Of a stretch of DNA of 64,000 bases, positions 20,049 through 28,071 are shown one piece after another. A program made the translations under genes and the position numbers. Below the pieces are notes generated by a model, which ran no database searches, was not told the origin of the DNA, and saw nothing but the letters and a program-made list of their open reading frames with translations. This DNA comes from Lysobacter stagni (lineage in GTDB: Bacteria; Pseudomonadota; Gammaproteobacteria; Xanthomonadales; Xanthomonadaceae). Location of the stretch: contig NZ_JASGBI010000001.1 of the NCBI RefSeq assembly GCF_030053425.1, positions 2,240,001 to 2,304,000 on the forward strand. The letters run 5' to 3'. Numbering within the stretch: the first letter of the stretch is position 1; each line of letters starts with the position of its first letter.

Positions 20049-20786
20049 ATGCGGCAGATCATCCTGGACACCGAAACCACCGGCCTGAGCTGGGAGCGCG
20101 GCAACCGCGTGGTCGAAATCGGCTGCGTCGAGTACGTCGAACGCCGCCCCAGCGGCCGTACCTTCCACGTCTACCTCAAGCCCGACTGCGACTTCGAGCA
20201 GGGCGCGCAGGAAGTCACCGGCCTGACCCTGGAGTTCCTGGCCGACAAGCCGGAGTTCGCGGCCATCGTGGACGAGTTCGTCGCGTTCATCGAAGGCGCC
20301 GAACTGATCATCCACAACGCCGCGTTCGACCTGGGATTCCTGGACAACGAACTGCGACTGATGGGCCCGGAGTACGGGCGCATCACCGACCGCTGCACCG
20401 TCGAGGACACCCTGCTGATGGCGCGGCAGCGGTTCCCCGGCCAGCGCAATTCGCTGGATGCGCTGTGCAAGCGGCTGGGCGTGGACAACTCGCACCGGCA
20501 ATTGCATGGCGCGCTGCTCGACGCCCAGATCCTGGCCGAGGTCTACCTGGCGCTGACGTCGGGGCAGGAAGAGATCGGGTTTGGCCTCGATACCGCCGCC
20601 ACCGCCGTCGAGACCGTGCAGTTCCGCACCGATCCGCACGCCGCGCGACCGCGCGTGCAGGTCAGCGAAGAGGAAGTGGCCGCCCACCAGGCGCGCCTGG
20701 AAAAGCTGCGCAAGAAGGCCGGCGGAAGCTGCGTGTGGGACCGCTTCGAGGTGGTCGCCGAAGAGACGGTGCTGGAGCCGGCCTGA
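20049..20786 (+). CDS. dnaQ: DNA polymerase III epsilon subunit (3'-5' proofreading exonuclease)
   Basis: Proofreading subunit of the replicative polymerase core. The DEDDh exonuclease motifs are visible: Exo I LDTETTGL at the N-terminus, Exo II HNAAFDLGFLDNEL, and Exo III HGALLDA with its His. The C-terminal tail after about residue 185 is the part that binds the alpha subunit. 245 aa. I prefer the ATG at 20049 because MRQIILDTETTG is the family N-terminus and the -10-like box sits at leaderless spacing; an ATG at 20040 would add three residues. Divergence from E. coli synteny: rnhA and dnaQ are on the same strand here. Confidence 0.94.
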   Translation: MRQIILDTETTGLSWERGNRVVEIGCVEYVERRPSGRTFHVYLKPDCDFEQGAQEVTGLTLEFLADKPEFAAIVDEFVAFIEGAELIIHNAAFDLGFLDNELRLMGPEYGRITDRCTVEDTLLMARQRFPGQRNSLDALCKRLGVDNSHRQLHGALLDAQILAEVYLALTSGQEEIGFGLDTAATAVETVQFRTDPHAARPRVQVSEEEVAAHQARLEKLRKKAGGSCVWDRFEVVAEETVLEPA

Positions 20787-20804
20787 CCGGCGGCGTCCGC
20801 AGCC

Positions 20805-21509
20805 TCAGTGGTTGCGGACGAGGATGACCGTGACGTTGTCGGAGCCGCCGCCGTCGAGTGCGGCGGCGACCAGCGTGTCCACGCATTCCTGCGCGCTGCA
20901 GTCGCTCTGCGACAGGACCCGGGCGATGCCGCGGTCGTCGACTTCCTCGGTCAGCCCATCGCTGCACAGCAGCAGCTGCATGCCCGGCTTGAGTTCGCCC
21001 GTCATCGTTTCGACGTTCAGATGGCGCGGATCGGTCACGCCCAGTGCCTGCGTCACCACGTTGCGGTGCGGATGGCTGCGCGCCTGTTCCTGCGTGATCG
21101 CGCCGTTGGCGATCAGCTCCTGCACGTAGCTGTGGTCCTGCGAGAGCTGTGCAAGGTGACCGTCGCGCCACAGGTAGACGCGGCTGTCGCCGACCCAGGC
21201 CACTTCGAAGCGGTTGCCGCTGATGCGCGCGGCCACGACGGTCGTGCCCATGGGCAGCGCATCGTTGCGGCGCTTGGAGGTGCGGATGATTTCCTCGTCG
21301 GCGATGCGGATCGCCTGCGCCAGCGGAGTGCCGTCGCGGATCTCGCGCACGATGGTCTCGCGAGCCAGGGCGCTGGCGACCTCACCGTATTCGTGCCCAC
21401 CCATGCCGTCCGCGACCAGCCAGAGCCCAAGCTCGCCGTCACCGTAATAGGTGTCTTCGTTGAGCTCGCGGCGGAGGCCGACGTGCGTGAGGTGTCCGAA
21501 TTCGATCAT
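20805..21509 (-). CDS. PP2C-family serine/threonine protein phosphatase
   Basis: Metal-dependent protein phosphatase of 234 aa, similar to PrpC/Stp1. Key metal-binding aspartates are in NEDTYY, VADGMGGH, CSDGLTEEV and GGSDNVTV, the four hallmark PP2C motifs, so it should be active. No transmembrane segment or sensor domain is fused. Stand-alone PP2C enzymes often oppose a Ser/Thr kinase or act in type VI secretion regulation, but no kinase gene lies nearby, so the substrate is unknown. It converges with dnaQ. Confidence 0.9.
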   Translation of the reverse strand: MIEFGHLTHVGLRRELNEDTYYGDGELGLWLVADGMGGHEYGEVASALARETIVREIRDGTPLAQAIRIADEEIIRTSKRRNDALPMGTTVVAARISGNRFEVAWVGDSRVYLWRDGHLAQLSQDHSYVQELIANGAITQEQARSHPHRNVVTQALGVTDPRHLNVETMTGELKPGMQLLLCSDGLTEEVDDRGIARVLSQSDCSAQECVDTLVAAALDGGGSDNVTVILVRNH

Positions 21510-21934
21510 GCGTCGATGATGCCGCTCGCGTCGTGAGGTCTTTCAGGCGGTAACGGAATGATCGACGCGTGGCGGCCGCGAGGCAAGCCGGCATTTGGTA
21601 CGGGGTATGCACGGGCGATGGTGCGGTGCATCGGGCGTGAAGCCGCGGCGATGCTGGGCGGTGGCATTGGGCAGCCGCCGTTCCGCCGCGCGCGGGCCTG
21701 GTGGCGCCCCAGGTTCCCCGAGTCGCCTCATGCTGCAAACAGACGCCTCGTGGGAGGGCGTGTATCGCAGGTCCATGGATGCACGGCGATCTGGCCGGCA
21801 GGATGGATTCGCGCCATCCATGGCGCTCACCCCTCCGGCGCTTCGCGCCTGCGGGGCAGCCTGCGGCTGTCCAAATCGGCAGTCCTGCCGATTTGTCGAA
21901 CCGAGGGGGCGAATCAAACTCCTCGCATCACCCC
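21510..21934. other. Gene-poor intergenic region with clustered palindromes
   Basis: No convincing gene: open frames here have no homologous features and cross the tRNA-Ser. The right half holds three inverted repeats in a row: GCGCCAT-CC-ATGGCGC (21811-21826), GGCGC-TTC-GCGCC (21837-21849) and AAATCGGCAG-TC-CTGCCGATTT (21873-21894). None has a T-run, so they are not classical terminators. The left half shows nothing except the upstream region of the PP2C gene. Confidence 0.6.
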
Positions 21935-22069
<135 letters not shown>

Positions 22070-22167
22070 GGGTGCAGTGAGCCGGCAATTCTACGGGCAC
22101 TGGCGGCATGCGGCAAGGTGTCCCATGCCCCGGCTACACTGTGCCCCCCTGAATGAACGGCGCAGTC

Positions 22168-22575
22168 ATGTCCGAAATCCTGGTCCCCGTGTCCTTTGGC
22201 GAGCTGCTCGACAAGATCGCGATCCTGCAGATCAAGTCCGAGCGCATGAGCGACCCCGCCAAGCTGGCCAATGTCCGCAACGAGCTGTCCGCGCTGGAAA
22301 AGACCTGGATGGCGCATCCGGCCGCCGGCAACGACATCGCGCGCCTGCGTGCCGACCTGAAGGCCGTCAACGAGCGCCTGTGGGTGATCGAGGACGACAT
22401 CCGCATCAAGGAGAAGGCGCAGGCCTTCGATGACGAGTTCGTCCGCCTGGCCCGCAGCGTCTATTTCGAGAACGACGAGCGCGCGCGCATCAAGAAGGAC
22501 ATCAACCTCGCGCTGGGCTCGGCCTATGTCGAGGAGAAGTCGTACCAGGACTACAAGACCGGCGCCGCGCCCTGA
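22168..22575 (+). CDS. DUF6165 family protein
   Basis: Hypothetical protein of 135 aa, mostly helical and highly charged, beginning MSEILVPVSFGELLDKIAILQIKSERM, which I recognise as the DUF6165 family often found among surface-polysaccharide genes. No signal peptide, membrane segment or catalytic motif is visible. An ATG at 22153 is also possible: a TACACT hexamer at 22135-22140 would start a transcript only about 6 nt before it, and neither start has a clear ribosome-binding site. Its neighbours are lipopolysaccharide genes. Confidence 0.75.
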   Translation: MSEILVPVSFGELLDKIAILQIKSERMSDPAKLANVRNELSALEKTWMAHPAAGNDIARLRADLKAVNERLWVIEDDIRIKEKAQAFDDEFVRLARSVYFENDERARIKKDINLALGSAYVEEKSYQDYKTGAAP

Positions 22576-22600
22576 TGCGCGCCGCGTTCGCGGGTACGGC

Positions 22601-22951
22601 CTAGCGCGCCAGCGCCCAGGCGGCGACCGCGAATGCCAGCACCGCCGCGGTGGCCGCCACCGCGGCCACCCATTGCAGACGCAGCAGCCTGCGTTCGTGT
22701 TCCACCTGTTGGCGGCGTAGCTCGACCAGCGTGGATTCCAGCTGGCTCGAGGCCTGTTTCAGCGCGGACAGCGTCTGTTCCATCTCACCGGCAAGCGTGC
22801 GGATCGCCTGGTCGTTGCGGTCGACCGCGTCCTGCAGTTCGCGGATCTGCTGCGGGATCTGCGACGGCTCGCGGCTGCGCGTGAACATGGGCCGCGCAGC
22901 GCGCAGGAGCTCCGGCAGCAGTGGGGCGACGACGCTGAACCAGGCGGCCAT
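22601..22951 (-). CDS. Small coiled-coil protein with C-terminal membrane anchor
   Basis: Hypothetical protein of 116 aa. A short hydrophobic N-terminal stretch (MAAWFSVVAPLLPELLRAA) is followed by about 65 residues of Gln/Glu-rich heptad-like sequence that should form a coiled coil, and one C-terminal transmembrane helix (about 94-114). The ATG at 22951 overlaps the upstream glycosyltransferase stop (TGATG), so the two are coupled. The same frame stays open far upstream, but that is codon-position GC bias inside the glycosyltransferase. Function unknown; a membrane-tethered scaffold is only a guess. Confidence 0.7.
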   Translation of the reverse strand: MAAWFSVVAPLLPELLRAARPMFTRSREPSQIPQQIRELQDAVDRNDQAIRTLAGEMEQTLSALKQASSQLESTLVELRRQQVEHERRLLRLQWVAAVAATAAVLAFAVAAWALAR

Positions 22952-24045
22952 CAGCGGATCTCCGGTTCGGCGTGATCGGTGCGGTAGCGTTCGAAGGCGG
23001 CGACGGCATCGCCCACGGTGATCAGGTCCATGACGCCGTCGTGCTCGATCTTGGTGCCCCAGCGCAGGTCGGCCGCGGGCTTGCCCAGGTACTTGCGCGC
23101 TGCGTCGTCGTAGCGGTCCACGCAGTAGCGCCGGTCGCTGTAGGGGCCGCTGCGCGCGGGATTGCTCGCCGCGTGCAGGCCCAGCACCTTGGTGCCCATC
23201 GCGTTGGCGATGTGCATGGGGCCCGAGTCCGGCGTCATCAGCAAATGGCCGCGTTCCAGCAGCGCCGGCAATTGCTTGAGCGTGTCCTTGCCGATCAGGT
23301 CCAGCGCGGGTTGGCGCATCGCGGCGAGGATCGCATCGCCGGTCGTGCGCTCCAGGTCGCTGCGGCCGCCGCACAACACCACCCGCCAGCCGCGCGAGGC
23401 GGCGTGATCTGCGACGGCGGCCAGCCGGTCGGCGGGCCAGTTGCGAAGCACGTGGCTTGAGCAGGGCGAGATCAGCAGGGTCGGCATGCCGTCCTGCGGC
23501 CATTGCGCGCGCGCCCACTCGCGCGCTTCGTCCGGCACCGGAAGGTCCCAGCGCACCTGGTTCTGGTGCAGGCCGAGCGGCTCGCAGAAGCTGCCGATCG
23601 CATCGAGCACATGGATGCCCGGGCGATCGGCAATGCGCTCGTTGACGAACAGACCGTGCAGGTCCTTCGAACGCGAACGGTCGTAGCCGACGCGCCGCTT
23701 GGCGGGGATATAGGCCGAGAGCAGGTTGGCGCGCGCCGCGACCTGCATCTGCAGCAGTGCGTCGAAGCGGCCCGCCGGGCCCAGCCGCTGCTTCAGCTGG
23801 CGCCGCAGCGCGCGCATGCCGGCCAGGCCGGTCTTCTTGTCGTACTCGACGAACTCGACGCCGGGCAGGCCGGCCAGCAGGCGGTGCTCGCCCTTGCCGA
23901 TGACCCAGGTCAGTTCCACCTGCGGCCAGGCCGATTGCAGCGTGCGCACCAGCGGCACGACGTGGGTCACATCGCCCAGTGCGGACAGTCGCAACAGGCA
24001 GATCGAGGCGGGCGCGATGGCCGGGGGGGAAGGTGCAGCGGGCAC
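22951..24045 (-). CDS. Glycosyltransferase family 9 (lipopolysaccharide heptosyltransferase-like)
   Basis: Inner-membrane-associated GT-B enzyme of 364 aa. It shows the heptosyltransferase N-terminal pattern ICLLRLSALGDVTHVVPLVRTL, the acceptor-side motif, and the C-terminal donor-binding region LLMTPDSGPMHIANAMGTKVLGLH. WaaC/WaaF/WaaQ relatives add heptose to the inner core; which linkage is made here cannot be told. The start is a GTG at 24045, only 22 bp from the divergent kdkA start, so both promoters must overlap the coding starts. It is cotranscribed with the small coiled-coil gene. Confidence 0.88.
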   Translation of the reverse strand: MPAAPSPPAIAPASICLLRLSALGDVTHVVPLVRTLQSAWPQVELTWVIGKGEHRLLAGLPGVEFVEYDKKTGLAGMRALRRQLKQRLGPAGRFDALLQMQVAARANLLSAYIPAKRRVGYDRSRSKDLHGLFVNERIADRPGIHVLDAIGSFCEPLGLHQNQVRWDLPVPDEAREWARAQWPQDGMPTLLISPCSSHVLRNWPADRLAAVADHAASRGWRVVLCGGRSDLERTTGDAILAAMRQPALDLIGKDTLKQLPALLERGHLLMTPDSGPMHIANAMGTKVLGLHAASNPARSGPYSDRRYCVDRYDDAARKYLGKPAADLRWGTKIEHDGVMDLITVGDAVAAFERYRTDHAEPEIR

Positions 24046-24051
24046 GTGAAT

Positions 24052-24067
24052 TGCTAGACTCCGGCGG
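24052..24067 (+). promoter_or_regulatory. Extended -10 directly before the kdkA ATG
   Basis: TG-C-TAGACT (24052-24060) ends 7 nt before the kdkA ATG, with CCGGCGG in between and no Shine-Dalgarno sequence. It lies in the 22-bp gap to the divergent glycosyltransferase. Confidence 0.55.
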
Positions 24068-24817
24068 ATGACGGGGTTCGATGCTGCCGAGGAGTTGACA
24101 CCGTTCCGCGACGACAGCGGTTACGGGGCCATTCTGTTCGACCGTAACCGGGTGCGGCAAGCGAGCCCGGAATGGTTCATGCCGTCCTTCTGGCAGCAAC
24201 GCGCGCGCCCGGTGGAAAGTGGCGGACGTGGCGGCGCGTGGTTCGTCGATGCGCCGTTCGGGCCGGCGCTGCTGCGTCGCTACCTGCGTGGCGGCATGGC
24301 CGCACGCGTCAGTCGCGATCGCTACTGGTGGCAGGACGCCTCCAGCACGCGCAGCTTCGCCGAGTTCCGCCTGACCCGCGCGATGGCCGAGAAGGGCGTG
24401 CCGGTGCCGCGACCCATTGCCGCCTGCTACCGCCGTGACGGCCTGTTCTACCGTGCGGCGATCCTGCTTGAACGCCTGGACGATGTGCGTTCGCTGGCCG
24501 ACCGTGCGGCCGTCGCCGGCGATGGCGCGCCGTGGGAGGAAGCCGGGCGCCTGATCGCACGTGCGCACCGCGCCGGCCTCGATCACGCCGACCTCAACGC
24601 CCATAACCTGCTGTTCACCACGACGGGGCGAGGCTGGATCATCGACCTCGACCGCGGCCGCGTGCGCATTCCCGCCACCGGGTGGCGCGAACGCAATCTG
24701 GCGCGGCTGAAGCGTTCATTGCTGAAGCTGCGCGGGTCGCGACCGGTGGAAGACGTCGAACGCGACTACGGCCGCCTGCGTGCGGCCTACGATCGGGCCT
24801 GGGAACGAGGCTACTGA
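24068..24817 (+). CDS. kdkA: 3-deoxy-D-manno-octulosonic acid (Kdo) kinase
   Basis: Phosphorylates the Kdo of lipid A-Kdo, at the inner face of the cytoplasmic membrane. The 249-aa protein kinase-like fold has the catalytic loop [10 protein letters not shown] (about residues 171-181), the metal-binding IIDLDRGR, and the ATP-binding Lys replaced region RYLRGG typical of WaaP/KdkA proteins. KdkA is characteristic of bacteria with a single Kdo, such as Haemophilus, and occurs in Xanthomonads. It is divergent from the GT9 gene and followed after 1 nt by an MBL hydrolase. Confidence 0.92.
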   Translation: MTGFDAAEELTPFRDDSGYGAILFDRNRVRQASPEWFMPSFWQQRARPVESGGRGGAWFVDAPFGPALLRRYLRGGMAARVSRDRYWWQDASSTRSFAEFRLTRAMAEKGVPVPRPIAACYRRDGLFYRAAILLERLDDVRSLADRAAVAGDGAPWEEAGRLIARAHRAGLDHADLNAHNLLFTTTGRGWIIDLDRGRVRIPATGWRERNLARLKRSLLKLRGSRPVEDVERDYGRLRAAYDRAWERGY

Positions 24818-24818
24818 G

Positions 24819-25577
24819 ATGGTCTGGCAATTGCGGCTGCATGGCGTGGGCAACGCATCGGCGGTCGAGCTCGGGTCGGCGATGGCCACCCTCGAGCGCG
24901 ACGGCCGGCCGTGGCTGACCATCGACTGTGGCGGCGAAGGGCTGACCGCCTATCTGGCGCACTACGGTGAAGCGCCGCGCGCGTTGTTCATCACCCATAC
25001 CCATCTCGACCACGTTGCCGGTTTCGAGCGCCTGTTCGTCTCCAGCTATTTCGATGCGGCACGCCGCGGCCGCGTGCGCGTGTACGTGCCGGCGACCGTG
25101 GTGCCGCTTCTTCACCGTCGCGTCGGCGACTACCCCAACGCGCTGGCCGAAGGCGGCGTGAACTTCTGGGACGCCTTCCAGGTGATTCCGGTCGGCGATT
25201 CGTTCTGGCACGACGGCCTGCGCCTGGAAGTCTTCCCGACGCGCCACCACTGGCCGGAGACCGCCTATGGCCTGCGCCTGCGTGGCAGCGTGGTGTGGAC
25301 GGGCGACACGCGGCCCATCCCCGAGGTGCTGGCGCGCTTCGCGGATGCGGAAGAACTGATCGCCCACGACTGCGCGCTGGAAGGCAACCCGTCGCACAGC
25401 GGCATCGACGACCTTGAGCGCGAGTATCCCCCCGCACTGCTGGACCGCTGCCTGCTCTACCACTACGGCAACCGCGAAGAAGGCGAGATCCTCGCCGCAC
25501 GCGGTTACCGCGTCGCGCATCCCGGTCAGGTCGTGGCGCTGCGCGAACCCACGGCGATGCAGGCCGAGCCCGCATGA
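24819..25577 (+). CDS. MBL-fold metallo-hydrolase
   Basis: Metallo-beta-lactamase-fold protein of 252 aa with the metal motif THTHLDH, later His and Asp ligands (TRHHWPETA, WTGDTRP, AHDCAL), and LYHYG near the end. The overall pattern resembles RNase Z-type or phosphodiesterase-type MBL proteins rather than glyoxalase II, but no subfamily signature is decisive. It starts 1 nt after the kdkA stop and overlaps moaA by 4 nt, so it is translationally tied to both an LPS gene and a cofactor gene. Function unknown. Confidence 0.8.
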   Translation: MVWQLRLHGVGNASAVELGSAMATLERDGRPWLTIDCGGEGLTAYLAHYGEAPRALFITHTHLDHVAGFERLFVSSYFDAARRGRVRVYVPATVVPLLHRRVGDYPNALAEGGVNFWDAFQVIPVGDSFWHDGLRLEVFPTRHHWPETAYGLRLRGSVVWTGDTRPIPEVLARFADAEELIAHDCALEGNPSHSGIDDLEREYPPALLDRCLLYHYGNREEGEILAARGYRVAHPGQVVALREPTAMQAEPA

Positions 25578-26611
25578 ACGTGGCTGCAGCGAGCGCGACA
25601 CAGGCATTGGCGTCCATGCCGCTGGACCGCCGTGGCCGTCCGCTGCGCGACCTGCGCCTGTCGGTGATCGAAGCCTGCAACTTCCGCTGTCCGTATTGCA
25701 TGCCGGCCGACCGCGTGCCGGACGACTACGGTTTCGACGCCGCCTCGCGCCTGGACTTCGACGAGATCGAAACACTGGTGCGCGGCTTCGTGTCGCTGGG
25801 TGTGAGCAAGCTTCGCCTCACCGGTGGCGAGCCGCTGCTGCGCAAGCGCCTGCCGACGCTGATCGAGCGGCTGGCCAGCATCGACGGGCTGGAAGACATC
25901 GCGCTGACCACCAATGGTTCGCTGCTGGCACCGCAGGCGCGCGCGCTGCGCGAAGCGGGGCTGGGTCGCATCACGGTGAGCCTGGACGCGCTCGATCCGG
26001 ACCGCTTCCACCAGATGTCCGGTGGACGCGGCGAGGTGGCCGACGTGCTTGCCGGCATCGAAGCCGCCCAGGCCGCGGGTTTCGGTTCGCTCAAGCTCAA
26101 CTGCGTGGTCGAACGCGGCATCAACGAGGACCAGGTGTTGCCGCTGGTCGAGCATTTTCGCGGCAGTGGCCATGTCGTGCGCTTCATCGAATACATGGAC
26201 GTGGGCACCTGCAACGGCTGGGTACGCGAACGCGTGGTGCCGTCGACGGAACTGCGCGACCGCATTGCCGCGCGCTGGCCGATTCGCCCGCTCGAAGCGC
26301 AATACCGGGGTGAGGTGGCTTCGCGCTACGCCTTCGAGGACGGGCAGGGCGAAGTCGGATTCGTCAGTTCGGTGAGCGAGCCCTTCTGTGGCGACTGCCA
26401 TCGCGCACGCGTGTCCGCCGACGGGCGGCTGTACACCTGCCTGTTCGCCGCGGACGGACACGATCTGCGCCCGGCCCTGTCCCAGGGGCAGGATGTCCTG
26501 CGCGAACGTGTGGCATCGGTCTGGTCCGGTCGAGTGGATCGTTACAGCGAAGTTCGCGGCGCAGCGACGGCATCGCGCCGCCACGTGGAGATGTACTTGA
26601 TTGGTGGGTGA
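25574..26611 (+). CDS. moaA: GTP 3',8-cyclase, molybdopterin synthesis protein A
   Basis: Radical SAM enzyme that starts molybdopterin synthesis by cyclising GTP. The SAM cluster cysteines are Cys35, Cys39 and Cys42 (CNFRCPYC), the glycine motif is TGGEPLLR, and the C-terminal second cluster is in FCGDCHRARVSADGRLYTC. The C-terminus ends in Gly-Gly, which is essential in MoaA. 345 aa. The ATG overlaps the MBL stop (ATGA). Immediately after the stop codon a repeat array begins. Confidence 0.96.
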   Translation: MNVAAASATQALASMPLDRRGRPLRDLRLSVIEACNFRCPYCMPADRVPDDYGFDAASRLDFDEIETLVRGFVSLGVSKLRLTGGEPLLRKRLPTLIERLASIDGLEDIALTTNGSLLAPQARALREAGLGRITVSLDALDPDRFHQMSGGRGEVADVLAGIEAAQAAGFGSLKLNCVVERGINEDQVLPLVEHFRGSGHVVRFIEYMDVGTCNGWVRERVVPSTELRDRIAARWPIRPLEAQYRGEVASRYAFEDGQGEVGFVSSVSEPFCGDCHRARVSADGRLYTCLFAADGHDLRPALSQGQDVLRERVASVWSGRVDRYSEVRGAATASRRHVEMYLIGG

Positions 26612-27004
26612 GGCAGGCCGCTTGCGCGGCACTGCCGCGCGGCCTGCCGAACGCCCGGCCATGGATGGCCGGGCCGGACGATCCGAAGCCGGTGCGCCGC
26701 GCCATGGACGGCAGTCATGGCGCTGTCGAATCCGATACCTGCGCGGCACTGCCGCGCGGTCGCGAACGCCCGGCCATGGATGGACGGGCCGGGCGATCCG
26801 AAGCCGGTGCGCCGCGCCATGGACGGCAGTCATGGCGCTGTCGAATCCGATACCTGTGCGGCACTGCCGCGCGGCCAGCCGAACGCACGGCCATGGATGG
26901 ACGGGCCGGGCGATCCGAAGCCGGTGTGTCGCGCCAAGGACGGCTGCCATCGCGTCATTGAAACCGATGCCTGCGCGGCACTGCCCGAACGCCCCGAAAA
27001 TCCC
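26612..27004 (+). repeat. Repeat array A: about 3.3 tandem copies of a 115-117-bp unit
   Basis: Units begin with a GCGCGGCA-C-TGCCGCGC near-palindrome at 26624, 26741, 26856 and (truncated) 26973, giving periods of 117, 115 and 117 bp. Each unit then has a GCCCGGCCAT..GGCCGGGC hairpin block, a conserved CGATCCGAAGCC core, and CGCGCCATGGACGGC. The first two units are almost identical in their second halves. The array starts right at the moaA stop codon and ends just before the moaC promoter. Open frames across it are repetitive and have no gene features; I see no gene here. Confidence 0.9.
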
Positions 27005-27015
27005 ACCCCATCGGG

Positions 27016-27028
27016 CACAATCCCCCGC
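27016..27028 (+). promoter_or_regulatory. -10-like box directly before the moaC ATG
   Basis: CACAAT (27016-27021) ends 7 nt before the ATG; the gap CCCCCGC has no ribosome-binding site. Same layout as moaE. Confidence 0.45.
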
Positions 27029-27517
27029 ATGAAAAAGCCCGCCCGCACGCTCACGCACCTGGACCCGCAGGGGCGCCCCGCGATGGTCGATGTCTCGTCC
27101 AAGGCCGTCACCGCGCGTGAGGCCCGCGCCGAATGCCGTGTGCGTTTTCCGGTCGACGTCGCGAAGCAACTGCGCGCCTCAGGCCTGAAGAGCGCGAAGG
27201 GCGGCATCGTCGAAACCGCGATCATCGCCGGCACCATGGCGGTGAAACGCACGCACGAGCTGATCCCGTTCTGCCACCCGTTGCCGATCGATGGCTGCCG
27301 CCTGTCCGTCGACTGGGACGGAGACACTGCGCTGCGCATCGAGTGCTCGGTCAAGACCACGCACCGCACCGGCGTGGAGATGGAGGCCCTCACCGGCGCG
27401 ACCGTCGCCGCGCTGACGGTGTACGACATGTGCAAGGCACTCTCGCACCGCATCGTGCTGGGCCCGGCGAAAGTGCTGGGCAAGCGCGGCGGTCGCCACG
27501 ATTTCGGAGCTGCGTGA
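27029..27517 (+). CDS. moaC: Cyclic pyranopterin monophosphate synthase
   Basis: Second step of molybdopterin synthesis: converts the MoaA product to cyclic pyranopterin monophosphate. 162 aa, the normal length. It starts [25 protein letters not shown] and has the active-site motifs [15 protein letters not shown] and [23 protein letters not shown] with the conserved Lys/His/Glu/Asp residues. The ATG at 27029 gives the family N-terminus; upstream in-frame codons lie in repeat array A. Its stop overlaps moaD by 1 nt. Confidence 0.96.
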   Translation: MKKPARTLTHLDPQGRPAMVDVSSKAVTAREARAECRVRFPVDVAKQLRASGLKSAKGGIVETAIIAGTMAVKRTHELIPFCHPLPIDGCRLSVDWDGDTALRIECSVKTTHRTGVEMEALTGATVAALTVYDMCKALSHRIVLGPAKVLGKRGGRHDFGAA

Positions 27518-27756
27518 TGGCGCGCGTGACGGTCCTGTATTTCGCCAGCCTGCGCGATGCCGCGGGCGTGGCCTCCGAAGCGATCGAAGCCGATGGCACG
27601 CTGCGCGCGGTGTATGAATCGCTGCGGGCGCGCCACGGATTCGCGTTGTCGCAGGAGCGATTGCGCGTCGCGGTCGATGGGGCGTTCGCCCGGTGGGACG
27701 ATGCTGTTCGCGACGGCAGCGAAGTCGCCTTCATTCCTCCAGTCAGCGGTGGATGA
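27517..27756 (+). CDS. moaD: Molybdopterin synthase sulfur-carrier subunit
   Basis: Ubiquitin-like small subunit (79 aa) whose C-terminal Gly-Gly is activated to a thiocarboxylate that donates sulfur to the pterin. The beta-grasp N-terminus VTVLYFASLRDAAG and the ending PPVSGG are diagnostic. The ATG overlaps the moaC stop codon. Repeat array B begins right after its stop. Confidence 0.94.
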   Translation: MARVTVLYFASLRDAAGVASEAIEADGTLRAVYESLRARHGFALSQERLRVAVDGAFARWDDAVRDGSEVAFIPPVSGG

Positions 27757-28030
27757 GGCAGGCCGCTTGCGCGGCACTGCCGCGCGGCCTGCCGAACGCC
27801 CGGCCAAGGATGGCCGGGCAGGGCGATCCGAAGCCTGTATGCCGCGCCATGGATGGCTGCGTGTGTGTTATCGAAACGATTGCCTGCGCGCCACTGGCGC
27901 GCGCGGCCGCGAACGCCCGGCCATGGATGGTCGGGCAGGGCGATCCGAAGCCGCTGTGTCGCGCCATGGACGGCTGAGCAGGCGTTATCGAAACATTGCC
28001 TGCGCATCACCGCCGCGCGCGAATCCCGCT
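27757..28030 (+). repeat. Repeat array B: about 2.3 copies of the same 116-bp family
   Basis: Units at 27769, 27886 and (truncated) 28002, periods 117 and 116 bp. The first about 55 bp after the moaD stop match the first about 55 bp after the moaA stop almost exactly, including the GGCAGGCCGCTT start. Later units share the CGATCCGAAGCC core and CGCGCCATGGA block but are more diverged from array A. The 315-bp moaD-moaE gap holds nothing else but the moaE promoter. Confidence 0.88.
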
Positions 28031-28055
28031 CCTGCACGCGCAAGGGCAACACCAA

Positions 28056-28071
28056 TGCCACAATCCACCCC
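28056..28071 (+). promoter_or_regulatory. Extended -10 directly before the moaE ATG
   Basis: TG-C-CACAAT (28056-28064) ends 7 nt before the ATG at 28072; the gap CCACCCC has no ribosome-binding site, so a leaderless start is likely. Confidence 0.5.

Noticed and set aside
22952..24604. A long upstream extension of the small coiled-coil gene frame
   Set aside because: It runs through the GT9 coding sequence in another frame and across the divergent kdkA; the coupled ATG at 22951 is a natural start.
26612..27028. A molybdenum-cofactor riboswitch before moaC
   Set aside because: The region is made of tandem repeats that also occur after moaD; no conserved riboswitch core is visible and the -10 box abuts the ATG, leaving no leader.
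26612..28030. A CRISPR array, because of regular repeats near moaC-moaD
   Set aside because: Units of about 116 bp adjoin one another without unique spacers of 25-40 bp, and there are no cas genes.
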